Origin: Candidatus Coatesiibacteriota bacterium
GTDB taxonomy: Bacteria > B130-G9
Reading direction: 5' to 3'
Assembly (NCBI GenBank): GCA_016929465.1
Contig: JAFGIT010000303.1
Location: 1-13,300, forward strand
Length of the DNA: 13,300 nt
A program made the position numbers and the translations under genes. Shown here one piece after another: positions 6,768 through 13,300 of this stretch. Position 1 is the first letter of the stretch; each line of letters begins with the position of its first letter. The notes below the pieces were generated by a model that was given only the letters and a program-made list of their open reading frames with translations, had not been told where the DNA came from and ran no database searches.

Positions 6768-7133
6768 TTGACAGAAAAACTCTATCCAAGATTCAAGCTT
6801 TGGCTCTCGACTGATGACTCTGAAGGCGCATTCGGTGACGGCAAGTGGAGGCTACTGGAGTCGATTGGGCGCAATGGCTCCCTTAGTGCGGCCGCAACTG
6901 AGCTCGGGATCAGCTATCGCAAGGCCTGGGGAGATATCAGGAAGGCGGAGAGAAGTCTCGGCGTGTCTCTCATCGAAAAGCACAGGGGTGGCAGCGGCGG
7001 CGGCGAGACTCTGCTCACAGAGACCGGCAAAGCCTGGGCGCAGGGCTATTCCAGCCTGCGTTCGGAGGTCGAGAAAACAGTATCAATAGCATTTGAGCGA
7101 CACATAGTCCACTTAGAAAGGAGCAAAGATTGA
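6768..7133 (+). CDS. ModE-type winged-helix regulator, DNA-binding domain only
   Basis: A 121-aa protein matching the N-terminal half of ModE, the molybdate-responsive repressor. Residues about 26-60 form the LysR-like helix-turn-helix (KWRLLESIGRNGSLSAAATE, then ISYRKAWGDI), followed by the wing with a Gly-rich loop GGSGGGE at 74-80. The molybdate-binding Mop/TOBE half of E. coli ModE (262 aa in total) is absent. Metal sensing must therefore come from elsewhere, or the protein uses another signal. The likely target is its own operon and perhaps aor. The start is uncertain: TTG at 6768 is the only conventional in-frame start after the upstream stop at 6681, yet its ribosome site is weak, and a good GGGAGG at 6703-6708 has no conventional in-frame start at a normal distance. 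It ends in a TTGA overlap with wtpA. Confidence 0.83.
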   Translation: MTEKLYPRFKLWLSTDDSEGAFGDGKWRLLESIGRNGSLSAAATELGISYRKAWGDIRKAERSLGVSLIEKHRGGSGGGETLLTETGKAWAQGYSSLRSEVEKTVSIAFERHIVHLERSKD

Positions 7134-8092
7134 ACAAAACACTCGGAATCATCCTTGCGGCTGCACTCATCTGTTCAGTCGCATTCGCAGGAAGCAAGGC
7201 AAAAGACCTGTCAGGAGACCTCGTGATATTCCATGCCGGCAGCCTGTCAGTTCCATTGAAAGAGATCGCAGATGCTTTCATGAAGGAGCATCCAGGCGTG
7301 AAGGTCATCCGTGAGGCTGCCGGCAGCAGGAACTGCGCCCGCAAAATATCCGATCTCAACCGCCCATGCGATGTTATGGCCTCAGCGGACTACACCGTAA
7401 TCGACGCTCTTCTGATCCCCGATCATGCGAGCTGGAACATCAAGTTCGCCGCTAACGAGATGGCGATCGTGTATCACGATGAGTCGCGCCTGGCCGAGAA
7501 GATCAACAATGACAACTGGACGGAGATATTGAGCAACGATGCAGTCAGATTCGGTCGTTCGGACCCTAACGCCGATCCATGCGGCTATCGGGCCGTTTTG
7601 ACGATGAAGCTCGCCGAGAACTACTACAAGAAGCCAGGCCTGGCGGACAAAATGCTTGCGAAGGACAACAAGTACATCCGCCCAAAGGAGACCGACCTTC
7701 TTGCGCTGCTCGAATCGAACACGATCGACTATATATTCCTCTATCGCTCCGTTGCCGAGCAGCACGGGCTTAAATTCATCCTATTGCCAGACGAGGTGAA
7801 CCTCAAGCGGGAGAGCCTCACCCCTCTCTATGAGACGGTTTCAGTTGATATATCTGGCAAAGCGCCCGGCGAGAAGATAACGAAGAAGGGCGCCCCGATG
7901 ATCTATGGAGTCACTATACCGACGAACTCCCCCAACCCGAAGGTCGCGCTCGCATTCCTTGAATTCATGCTCGATAAGGACAAAGGCATGAAGATTATGG
8001 AGAAGAACGGCCAGCCGTCAGTCGTGCCATCTTTCACGACGACCTTCAAGAAGTTGCCGAGGTCACTCAAGAAATTCGCGTCATCACATTAA
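7130..8092 (+). CDS. wtpA: Tungstate/molybdate ABC transporter substrate-binding protein
   Basis: A 320-aa exported protein that captures tungstate or molybdate outside the inner membrane and delivers it to WtpBC. The N-terminus is a classical signal peptide with a hydrophobic core at about 5-18 and a probable AFA/G cut near residue 20. Cys15 is preceded by Ile and does not make a good lipobox. Motifs of the WtpA/ModA-III type follow: HAGSLSVP, EAAGSRNCARKI, DVMASADYTVID, GRSDPNADPCGYR (Asp149 is a candidate oxyanion ligand region) and YRSVAEQHGL. Known members bind the oxyanion in six-fold coordination and often prefer tungstate. It uses a TTG start that overlaps the regulator's stop, with AAGGAG at 7118-7123. 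A hairpin plus T-run after its stop probably raises its level relative to the permease. Confidence 0.92.
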   Translation: MNKTLGIILAAALICSVAFAGSKAKDLSGDLVIFHAGSLSVPLKEIADAFMKEHPGVKVIREAAGSRNCARKISDLNRPCDVMASADYTVIDALLIPDHASWNIKFAANEMAIVYHDESRLAEKINNDNWTEILSNDAVRFGRSDPNADPCGYRAVLTMKLAENYYKKPGLADKMLAKDNKYIRPKETDLLALLESNTIDYIFLYRSVAEQHGLKFILLPDEVNLKRESLTPLYETVSVDISGKAPGEKITKKGAPMIYGVTIPTNSPNPKVALAFLEFMLDKDKGMKIMEKNGQPSVVPSFTTTFKKLPRSLKKFASSH

Positions 8093-8094
8093 CG

Positions 8095-8120
8095 GCGGTC
8101 TCGAGCCAGTCCGCTTTTTT
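8095..8120 (+). terminator. Weak or partial terminator after wtpA
   Basis: GCGG-T-CT (8095-8101) pairs with AG-T-CCGC (8108-8114) with one T-T mismatch and a 6-nt loop, followed by six T (8115-8120). It begins 2 nt after the wtpA stop, inside what is otherwise one operon. Partial read-through would make more binding protein than permease and ATPase. Confidence 0.6.
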
Positions 8121-8127
8121 GCCAGCC

Positions 8128-8151
8128 AAGGGCGGCCTTCGCGCCGCCCTT
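8128..8151 (+). promoter_or_regulatory. Intercistronic hairpin between wtpA and wtpB
   Basis: AAGGGCGGC (8128-8136) and its exact complement (8143-8151) enclose a 6-nt loop. No T-run follows. It may protect the upstream wtpA message from 3' decay or modulate wtpB translation, because the wtpB start lies only 20 nt further on. Confidence 0.65.
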
Positions 8152-8170
8152 GCGACTATACGGGAAAGAT

Positions 8171-8983
8171 ATGGGGCTATCGTACAGAGGCCATAGACCT
8201 CCGCTCTCATGGCTGCATCTGACCTTCATTGCGCTAGGTGGTCTCGTGCTTTTTTTCATTGTTGCGCCTATCCTTGGCATCTACCTCAAATCCACATACG
8301 GCGAGATCGCCGAGGTTGCCAAGGAAGCCGAGGTCAGGGACAGCATCTGGCTTACTCTCTGGGTGTCGATGGCCGCAACGCTCGTATTCTCGATCGCGTG
8401 CGTGCCTTTCTCTTACTTCCTGGCAAGGAAGACCTTTCCATTAAAGGGCATCGTAATGGGCATCATCGATCTGCCCGTGATCGTGCCGCATTCAGTCGCT
8501 GGCATTGCAATCCTAACCGTGGTTTCCAGGGACACACTCATCGGTGACACCTCAGAGTGGCTCGGAATCGACCTGATAGGGACACCGTGGGGCATCGCCG
8601 CGGCGATGGCTTTCGTCAGCGTCCCTTTTTTGATCAGCGCCGCTCGCGATGGCTTCGCTGCGGTCCCTGAGAGGCTGGAGAACGTCGCTCTCGGTCTCGG
8701 TGCTTCTCCTCTCAGAGTCTTCCTCACGATCTCAATGCCTTTAGCATGGCGAGCAATCGCATCGGGACTCATCCTGATGTGGGGCAGGGGAATGAGCGAG
8801 TTCGGGGCTGTTCTGATCATCGCATATCACCCAATGATCGCCCCAGTGCTGATTTACGAGAGGTTCGGCGCATTTGGGCTCAAGTACTCGCGTCCGATCT
8901 CCGTGCTGTTCATGACGGTATGCCTGCTGATGTTCATCGCCCTGAGGCTTCTTGCTAGTGGGAAGAAGAATGCTGAAGGTTGA
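8171..8983 (+). CDS. wtpB: Tungstate/molybdate ABC transporter permease
   Basis: A 270-aa inner-membrane protein of the ModB/WtpB family. About six hydrophobic segments are visible, near residues 17-39, 59-85, 92-118, 138-157, 195-217 and 243-262. The cytoplasmic coupling loop (EAA motif) is at about 170-192, with ENVALGLGASPLRVFL and the invariant Gly, and contacts the ATPase. The motif PVIVPHSVAGIA at 102-113 is typical of molybdate/tungstate permeases. I chose the ATG at 8171; an in-frame TTG at 8150 falls in the intercistronic hairpin and has no ribosome site. The site before 8171 (GGGAAAG) is close to the ATG, so translation may be modest. The 3' end overlaps wtpC by 14 bp. Confidence 0.9.
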   Translation: MGLSYRGHRPPLSWLHLTFIALGGLVLFFIVAPILGIYLKSTYGEIAEVAKEAEVRDSIWLTLWVSMAATLVFSIACVPFSYFLARKTFPLKGIVMGIIDLPVIVPHSVAGIAILTVVSRDTLIGDTSEWLGIDLIGTPWGIAAAMAFVSVPFLISAARDGFAAVPERLENVALGLGASPLRVFLTISMPLAWRAIASGLILMWGRGMSEFGAVLIIAYHPMIAPVLIYERFGAFGLKYSRPISVLFMTVCLLMFIALRLLASGKKNAEG

Positions 8984-10031
8984 GAGCCTATCCAAGACTC
9001 TCGGCTCATTCTCTATGCGAGAGGTTTCGTTCAGCATCGATAGGGGCGAATACTTTGTGCTGTTAGGTGCTTCGGGCGTCGGGAAGACGGTCCTATTGGA
9101 GGCGATAGCTGGAGTCATCAGACCCGATGCCGGACGGATCTACCTCGACGGTCTGGATATGACGAATCTGAGGCCACAGAACCGGAATATCGGTCTGGTG
9201 TATCAGGACCAGGCCTTGTTCCCTCACCTTTCGGTCAGGCAAAACATCGCTTATGGGCTAAAATGCCACAAGACCCGCCGGTCAGCGCTCAAAGCCGAGG
9301 TAGTCAGGTTGGCTGAGAGCGTGCGGGCATCAGAACTACTCGACCGAGATGTCGATACGCTCTCAGGCGGCGAGGCGCAACGAGTTGCTCTCGCCAGAAC
9401 CATGGCTACAAAGCCCAAGTGCCTCCTTCTGGACGAGCCAATCGCCTCTCTCGACACGAGATCTCGCGGCGACATCCGCTCACTACTGAGAGAGCTGAAT
9501 CGCCAGGGACAGACCATACTGCACGTGACGCACGACTACGAGGAGGCGGTGTCGCTTGCAACGCGCATTGCGATCATGGAGGACGGCCGGATCGTCCAGG
9601 ATGGCTCTCCAGAATCGATCTTCCACAGCCCGAAATCGGAATTCGTGGCCGACTTTGTCGGAATCAAGAACTTCCTGAGGGGCTCTCTTGGTCCGGCAAC
9701 AGAAGGAGAGCAATTGCGAGAATTCATCGGCCCCGACGGGATTAGCATCTGGATTCTTTCGGATGAAGAGGCCGGCCCCGGCTGCCTCATTTTCAGGAGC
9801 GAAGATGTGACCATCTCGATTGAGCAGCCCGTCAGTAGTGCCAAGAATGCTTTCAAGGGAATCATTCTCGACATAATCCCTGCCAAGATCGGAATGGAGG
9901 TATCGGTTCAAATAGGTGTGGAGATATCCGCACTTGTATCCAGGAGCTCCGTATCCTCACTGGACCTTCAAGCCGGGAAGACGGTCTGGGCAAACTTCAA
10001 GGCAAGCGCTGCACGGTTCTTGTGCGCTTGA
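8970..10031 (+). CDS. wtpC: Tungstate/molybdate ABC transporter ATPase
   Basis: A 353-aa ATP-binding subunit that powers WtpAB. All catalytic motifs are present: Walker A GASGVGKT at 33-40, Q-loop Gln79 in YQDQ, signature LSGGEAQ at 131-137, Walker B CLLLDEP at 151-157 and switch His188 in HVTHD. The C-terminal region (about 230-353) ends in a TOBE-like fold (LQAGKTVWANFKAS), the oxyanion-binding regulatory domain known in ModC/WtpC proteins, which can inhibit transport when metal is plentiful. I chose the ATG at 8970, preceded by a GGGAAGAAG purine stretch; an in-frame TTG at 8952 would add six residues. The overlap with wtpB suggests translational coupling. It could serve as the only TOBE metal sensor of this operon, since the ModE-type protein lacks one. 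Confidence 0.92.
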   Translation: MLKVESLSKTLGSFSMREVSFSIDRGEYFVLLGASGVGKTVLLEAIAGVIRPDAGRIYLDGLDMTNLRPQNRNIGLVYQDQALFPHLSVRQNIAYGLKCHKTRRSALKAEVVRLAESVRASELLDRDVDTLSGGEAQRVALARTMATKPKCLLLDEPIASLDTRSRGDIRSLLRELNRQGQTILHVTHDYEEAVSLATRIAIMEDGRIVQDGSPESIFHSPKSEFVADFVGIKNFLRGSLGPATEGEQLREFIGPDGISIWILSDEEAGPGCLIFRSEDVTISIEQPVSSAKNAFKGIILDIIPAKIGMEVSVQIGVEISALVSRSSVSSLDLQAGKTVWANFKASAARFLCA

Positions 10032-10056
10032 GCGCAGCGCCGTATATTACTTCGAC

Positions 10057-11196
10057 ATGTTCGGAGTGATTGACTATCCCTCTATGTTAATGCTCGGGTC
10101 CGCCGGCCGTAATGCCGGCAAGACGGAGCTTGCTTGTGCCCTTATTCGGAGATTCTCTATGTCGAATGAGATTGTCGGCATCAAGGTCACCTCCGTGGAT
10201 GAGATGAATGGGAAATGCCCGCGTGGAGGGGCAGGCTGCGGAGTTTGTACTTCTCTCACTGAGCCGTTCTGCATATCCGAGGAGACCGAAGGCCCTCCGG
10301 GGAAGGACACGACTCGCATGCTCAAGGCCGGCGCGTCGCGCGTTCTCTGGCTCAGGTGCCTCAAGACACATCTCAAGCAGGGAGCACAGGCGCTACTTGA
10401 CAGGCTTGGTCCCTGCACGGTCTGCGTCTGCGAGTCCAACAGCCTAAGACACGTTCTTCGACCTGGTATCTTCGTAATAGTCAAAGATAAGAATGCAGGT
10501 GGATTCAAGGCATCCGCGGACGAGGTCCTCGAATTCGCCGATTGTGTTGTGCTCTCGGATGGCAGACAATTCGATCTCGACTTGGGCCGCATCGCCCTGT
10601 CAAATGGGAGATGGGCTCTGAAGGAGTATGCCACCGCCATCATGCTCGCGGGGGGCGATAGCGGCAGAATGGGACGCGACAAATGCATGCTTCCGGTCGG
10701 CGGCTTGCCAATGGTCGAGCGCATCTTTCGACAGATCGCCCCGCATTTCGAGGAGGTGATCATAAGCGCTAATGACCCCGATCGCTTCAAGTTCCTGAAT
10801 TTGCCTGTCATCCCGGATCTCAAGCGCGGCACAGGGCCACTCGGAGGCATACTGTCTTCTCTCCTGACCTCATCATCCGACAAGAATGTCGTCGTCGCGT
10901 GCGACATACCGGACGTGAATCTCCCGCTCTTGCGGCGCCTGCTCGGAATGCTCGATGGTTTCGACGCGGCTATTCCAAGGAGCAATGAGGGATTCCTCGA
11001 GCCTCTATTTGCAGCATATAGCAAGAGCATCATTCCGGCGATGCGTCGGCAGCTGGATGATGGATATCGCAAGATCTCGACGGTTTTCGATCATGCGAAG
11101 ATTGGCTACTTGGACCTTCCAGTAGGTTATGACCTGAAGAATTTGAATACTAAGAGAGATTATGAGGAATACATTGAGCAGCATGATACCTCGTGA
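10057..11196 (+). CDS. mobA: P-loop (MobB-like) - molybdenum cofactor guanylyltransferase fusion
   Basis: A 379-aa two-domain protein. Residues 1-185 form a P-loop NTPase with GSAGRNAGKT at 14-23, a MobB-like position, and a cysteine group Cys54, Cys61, Cys64 and Cys72 within KCPRGGAGCGVC and the following loop; later come CESNSL and a VIVKDKNAG segment. Residues 192-379 are the MobA nucleotidyltransferase: LAGGDSGRMGRDK at 197-209, GTGPLGGI at 258-265, and the metal-binding Asp283 in ACDIP. MobA attaches GMP to the metal-pterin to make MGD, which formate dehydrogenase needs. The ATG at 10057 has no strong ribosome site; 25 bp separate it from wtpC. Starts at 10084 or 10090 are alternatives but would shorten the beta strand before the P-loop. 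The cysteine group is not part of classical MobB and may bind a metal. Confidence 0.87.
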   Translation: MFGVIDYPSMLMLGSAGRNAGKTELACALIRRFSMSNEIVGIKVTSVDEMNGKCPRGGAGCGVCTSLTEPFCISEETEGPPGKDTTRMLKAGASRVLWLRCLKTHLKQGAQALLDRLGPCTVCVCESNSLRHVLRPGIFVIVKDKNAGGFKASADEVLEFADCVVLSDGRQFDLDLGRIALSNGRWALKEYATAIMLAGGDSGRMGRDKCMLPVGGLPMVERIFRQIAPHFEEVIISANDPDRFKFLNLPVIPDLKRGTGPLGGILSSLLTSSSDKNVVVACDIPDVNLPLLRRLLGMLDGFDAAIPRSNEGFLEPLFAAYSKSIIPAMRRQLDDGYRKISTVFDHAKIGYLDLPVGYDLKNLNTKRDYEEYIEQHDTS

Positions 11197-12358
11197 GGAG
11201 GCATTCTCTATTGTGATGGGCCTTGCATCGCTCCTAAGAACAGAACACATACCTCTCGAGCAGGCACTCGGACGAGTCTTGGCGGAGGATGTCCTGTCCG
11301 ACATCGACATGCCCCCGTTCGACAAGTCTGCCATGGATGGGTATGCGATCAGGCGCGAGGATATTCTTAGGGAGCTCGAGATCACAGAGGTGATCCCGGC
11401 CGGGACCCCTCCGAGCAAGCGCGTGGGTCCGGGTGAGTGCGCCAAGATCATGACAGGGGCGATGATCCCGGAAGGGGCGGACTGCGTCATCATGAGAGAG
11501 TATGTCGAGCTGACCGAGGACGGGAGGGTCAGGTTCACGGGAAATGACACCGCCACAAATATCTGCTATAAGGCCGAAGATACGAGCATAGGCGATGTGG
11601 TCCTGAGACGGGGCGAGCGCATCCTCCCTCAGCAGGTTGCAATACTCGCATCACTCGGATGTATGAATCCTCTGGTCGCAAGGCGCCCCCGCGTGGGTAT
11701 CATGGCTACTGGTGATGAATTGGTCGAGCCCCGCGAGAGGCCCGGAGTTTCGCAGATCAGAAACAGCAACAGCTATCAGCTGCAGGCACAGGCTGCCGCA
11801 GCTGGTGCAATCCCCAAGTATTTCGGCATCGCAGAGGATACCGAGGCTGCAATTGATGCCACCTTGAAGAAAGTCATGGCCGAATCGGATGTGGTTTTGG
11901 TATCGGGTGGGGTATCCGTGGGGGATTATGACCTGGTACCCGCTATCTTGAGGAGAAATGGTGTCGAGATGGAGTTCGAAAGCCTTGCGATCAAGCCCGG
12001 CAAGCCCACGCATTTCGGCCTGGCCGATGGCATCTATTTCTTTGGACTTCCCGGCAATCCAGTATCGACATTCGTGATATTCGAGCTGTTGGTCAAGCCG
12101 TTTCTTCTGAAGCTGATGGGGCACGATTATAGACCGGCAAACATAGTAATGCCGCTCGAACAAGACATAGAGAAGCACAGAACGAAGCGTGAAGCTTGGT
12201 ATCCGGTAGTGTTGACCTCAGATGGCTGCGTCCGACCGATCGAGTATCACGGCTCTGCCCATGCCCGCGCGCTTCCCCAGGCGGACGGCATCATCTGCGT
12301 TCCACGAGGAACAAATAAGCTCGCAAAGGGTGAAATGGTGCATGTGAGGATGATCTAG
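11162..12358 (+). CDS. moeA: Molybdopterin molybdenumtransferase MoeA
   Basis: A 398-aa enzyme that inserts molybdate or tungstate into adenylylated molybdopterin. Family marks are DMPPFDKSAMDGYA at 49-62, the MTGAMIPEGAD region near 100-110, ATGDEL near 183, SGGVSVGDYD at 248-257 and GLPGNPVS at 295-302. Length is normal for the bacterial protein (about 400), with the C-terminal beta domain present and no fused regulator or periplasmic-binding domain. The ATG at 11162 overlaps mobA by 35 bp; the ATG at 11183 gives a more usual MIPREEA start and a 14-bp overlap, and neither has a convincing ribosome site. It is the last gene of the tungstate/cofactor operon. I see no clear intrinsic terminator in the 178 bp that follow. 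Confidence 0.94.
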   Translation: MRNTLSSMIPREEAFSIVMGLASLLRTEHIPLEQALGRVLAEDVLSDIDMPPFDKSAMDGYAIRREDILRELEITEVIPAGTPPSKRVGPGECAKIMTGAMIPEGADCVIMREYVELTEDGRVRFTGNDTATNICYKAEDTSIGDVVLRRGERILPQQVAILASLGCMNPLVARRPRVGIMATGDELVEPRERPGVSQIRNSNSYQLQAQAAAAGAIPKYFGIAEDTEAAIDATLKKVMAESDVVLVSGGVSVGDYDLVPAILRRNGVEMEFESLAIKPGKPTHFGLADGIYFFGLPGNPVSTFVIFELLVKPFLLKLMGHDYRPANIVMPLEQDIEKHRTKREAWYPVVLTSDGCVRPIEYHGSAHARALPQADGIICVPRGTNKLAKGEMVHVRMI

Positions 12359-12409
12359 GCGAAAATCAAGGGCAACTCTATCATATTCCGCCGCGAGAAA
12401 TGTCCCCGC

Positions 12410-12438
12410 CTGTCAATTCCCTCCTGTTCTGCTATATT
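12410..12438 (+). promoter_or_regulatory. Probable promoter for the downstream membrane protein gene
   Basis: CTGTCA (12410-12415) and TATATT (12433-12438) are 17 bp apart. The start would be near 12445, giving a leader of about 92 nt. The -10 is strong and the -35 is imperfect (four of six matches). This suggests that the last gene is not simply part of the moeA operon. Confidence 0.5.
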
Positions 12439-12536
12439 TAGTCTTGAGGCCACATGCGCGATGGAGAGAATTGGGCTAGGGTGGCCCGATATGGAACACA
12501 ATCCTGAGGTAATTCGCAAGCATTGGAGAGAGTCAG

Positions 12537-13277
12537 ATGAAGAAACAACGATGGCATTTAGAGCTAGCTGTTCTACTGGTCCTTCTGTCATTCGTCCTCT
12601 ATGCGATTCATTACGCGATCTTCGAGGACGCCCATCACATTTTCATATATACGCTGGGAGATATCGCATTCATCCCAATCGAGATACTCGTCGTATCCCT
12701 GGTCGTTCATAGCGCCCTTGCGGAAAGGGAAAAACGCTCCAGATTGCAGAAGCTTAACATGGTCATCGGGACTTTCTTCAGCGAAGTTGGTATTCAGCTT
12801 CTCTCCTACCTCGCGGATTACGATCCACATGCCGATGAGATCAGGAAGGACCTTCAAATGAAGGCCAGGCAGACTGGTTCTGACTTCGGCAGTCTAACAA
12901 CTACTCTCGCTTGCTACGAGCACTCGGTCGATATCCACAAGATCGACCTGAAGGTCCTGCGAGAAATGCTGATGAAGAAGCGAGATTTCCTGCTGAGACT
13001 GCTCGAGAATCCGAACATGCTGGAGCACGAGACCTTCACCGACCTCTTGTGGGCTGTCTTCCATCTCGCTGAAGAGCTCAGCTATCGGAAGAACATCGAT
13101 GAACTCCCGATGTCCGACAAGGAGCACCTTGGGGGAGACATCAAGAGAGCTTACAGCGCAGTCACCTGCCAGTGGATTTCATACTTGCGTCACCTCGAGT
13201 CGAGCTATCCGTACCTTTATTCACTTGCCCTGAGGACGAATCCTTTCGACAGGGAGGCTTCAGCGATCGTGAAGTGA
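12537..13277 (+). CDS. Two-helix membrane protein of unknown function
   Basis: A 246-aa protein with a well-placed GGAGAG (12525-12530) 6 nt before its ATG. Two hydrophobic helices, at about 9-28 and 39-60, are joined by a short His-rich loop (FEDAHHIFIY). The remaining 185 residues are hydrophilic and mostly helical, probably facing the cytoplasm, and begin with a charged heptad-like stretch (AEREKRSRLQKLN). No catalytic motif, metal site or known signalling domain is visible. It looks like a conserved hypothetical protein; I have an impression of similar proteins in other anaerobes, with a shared HHIFIY and GDIAF-P-E segment, but cannot confirm it. It has its own probable promoter, so a link to tungsten metabolism is not supported. 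The last 23 bp of the window hold nothing recognisable. Confidence 0.8.
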   Translation: MKKQRWHLELAVLLVLLSFVLYAIHYAIFEDAHHIFIYTLGDIAFIPIEILVVSLVVHSALAEREKRSRLQKLNMVIGTFFSEVGIQLLSYLADYDPHADEIRKDLQMKARQTGSDFGSLTTTLACYEHSVDIHKIDLKVLREMLMKKRDFLLRLLENPNMLEHETFTDLLWAVFHLAEELSYRKNIDELPMSDKEHLGGDIKRAYSAVTCQWISYLRHLESSYPYLYSLALRTNPFDREASAIVK

Positions 13278-13300
13278 GTTGATTCGGCCTATGAGCATTA

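Noticed and set aside
8095-8120. End of the operon after wtpA
   Set aside because: The hairpin is short with a mismatch, and wtpB and wtpC have no promoter that I can see; they need the same transcript, so it is treated as a partial terminator.
8952-8969. Earlier TTG start for wtpC
   Set aside because: The ATG at 8970 follows a purine-rich site and gives the usual MLKVESLSK start of this ATPase family.
9916-10056. Longer mobA frame overlapping the end of wtpC
   Set aside because: The added residues are an out-of-frame reading of wtpC coding sequence and look unlike any domain; the P-loop strand begins after the ATG at 10057.
10074-11072. Long - strand open frame opposite mobA (332 codons)
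   Set aside because: Ser/Pro/Arg-rich shadow of the P-loop-MobA coding strand, without a ribosome site or recognisable domain.
1-13300. Mobile elements, CRISPR arrays, tRNA or rRNA genes
   Set aside because: No transposase or integrase reading frame, no spaced repeat series, and no cloverleaf or rRNA-like stretch was seen.

Overview
The window reads as ordinary chromosome from an anaerobic, formate-metabolising bacterium. It is organised around molybdenum/tungsten-pterin enzymes and the metal supply that serves them. Bacterial rather than archaeal origin is supported by an in-frame UGA (selenocysteine) in the formate dehydrogenase with the SECIS hairpin directly behind it inside the coding region (archaeal SECIS elements lie in UTRs), by sigma70-like promoters and by clear Shine-Dalgarno sites. 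The tungstate-binding protein has a plain signal peptide rather than a lipobox, which suggests, but does not prove, a two-membrane cell. I cannot name the phylum.

Region 1 (1-4169, + strand) is the end of a formate operon. It holds the 3' end of a formate/nitrite-family channel, then three genes chained by ATGA overlaps: a FAD/NAD(P)/[2Fe-2S] electron-transfer subunit of the sulfhydrogenase-gamma/AsrB type, a 679-residue selenocysteine formate dehydrogenase catalytic subunit, and a [4Fe-4S] subunit of the sulfhydrogenase-beta/AsrA type. A strong intrinsic terminator closes the operon. The inferred enzyme is a soluble formate dehydrogenase that exchanges electrons with a nicotinamide (and possibly ferredoxin) through a sulfhydrogenase-like module.

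Region 2 (4262-6187, - strand) is a tungsten aldehyde:ferredoxin oxidoreductase gene, convergent with the formate operon and divergent from the tungsten operon. Region 3 (6188-6473) is a 286-bp divergent control region. It has a good promoter facing each way, two interleaved inverted repeats in pseudoknot topology, a hairpin at the predicted 5' end of the rightward transcript, and a 10-bp word shared by both sides.

Region 4 (6474-12358, + strand) is a compact metal/cofactor operon. In order it encodes a 69-aa Cys-containing HTH-like protein of unknown function, a ModE-type DNA-binding protein without a metal-binding domain, WtpA, WtpB and WtpC (tungstate/molybdate ABC importer), a P-loop (MobB-like)-MobA fusion, and MoeA. 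Several genes overlap, and two hairpins separate wtpA from wtpB. Region 5 (12359-13300) has its own promoter and a conserved-looking two-helix membrane protein of unknown function.

Together the genes take up tungstate/molybdate, insert the metal and attach the nucleotide to molybdopterin. The cofactor can then serve the two neighbouring enzymes, formate dehydrogenase and aldehyde oxidoreductase. I saw no mobile element, CRISPR array, tRNA or rRNA.
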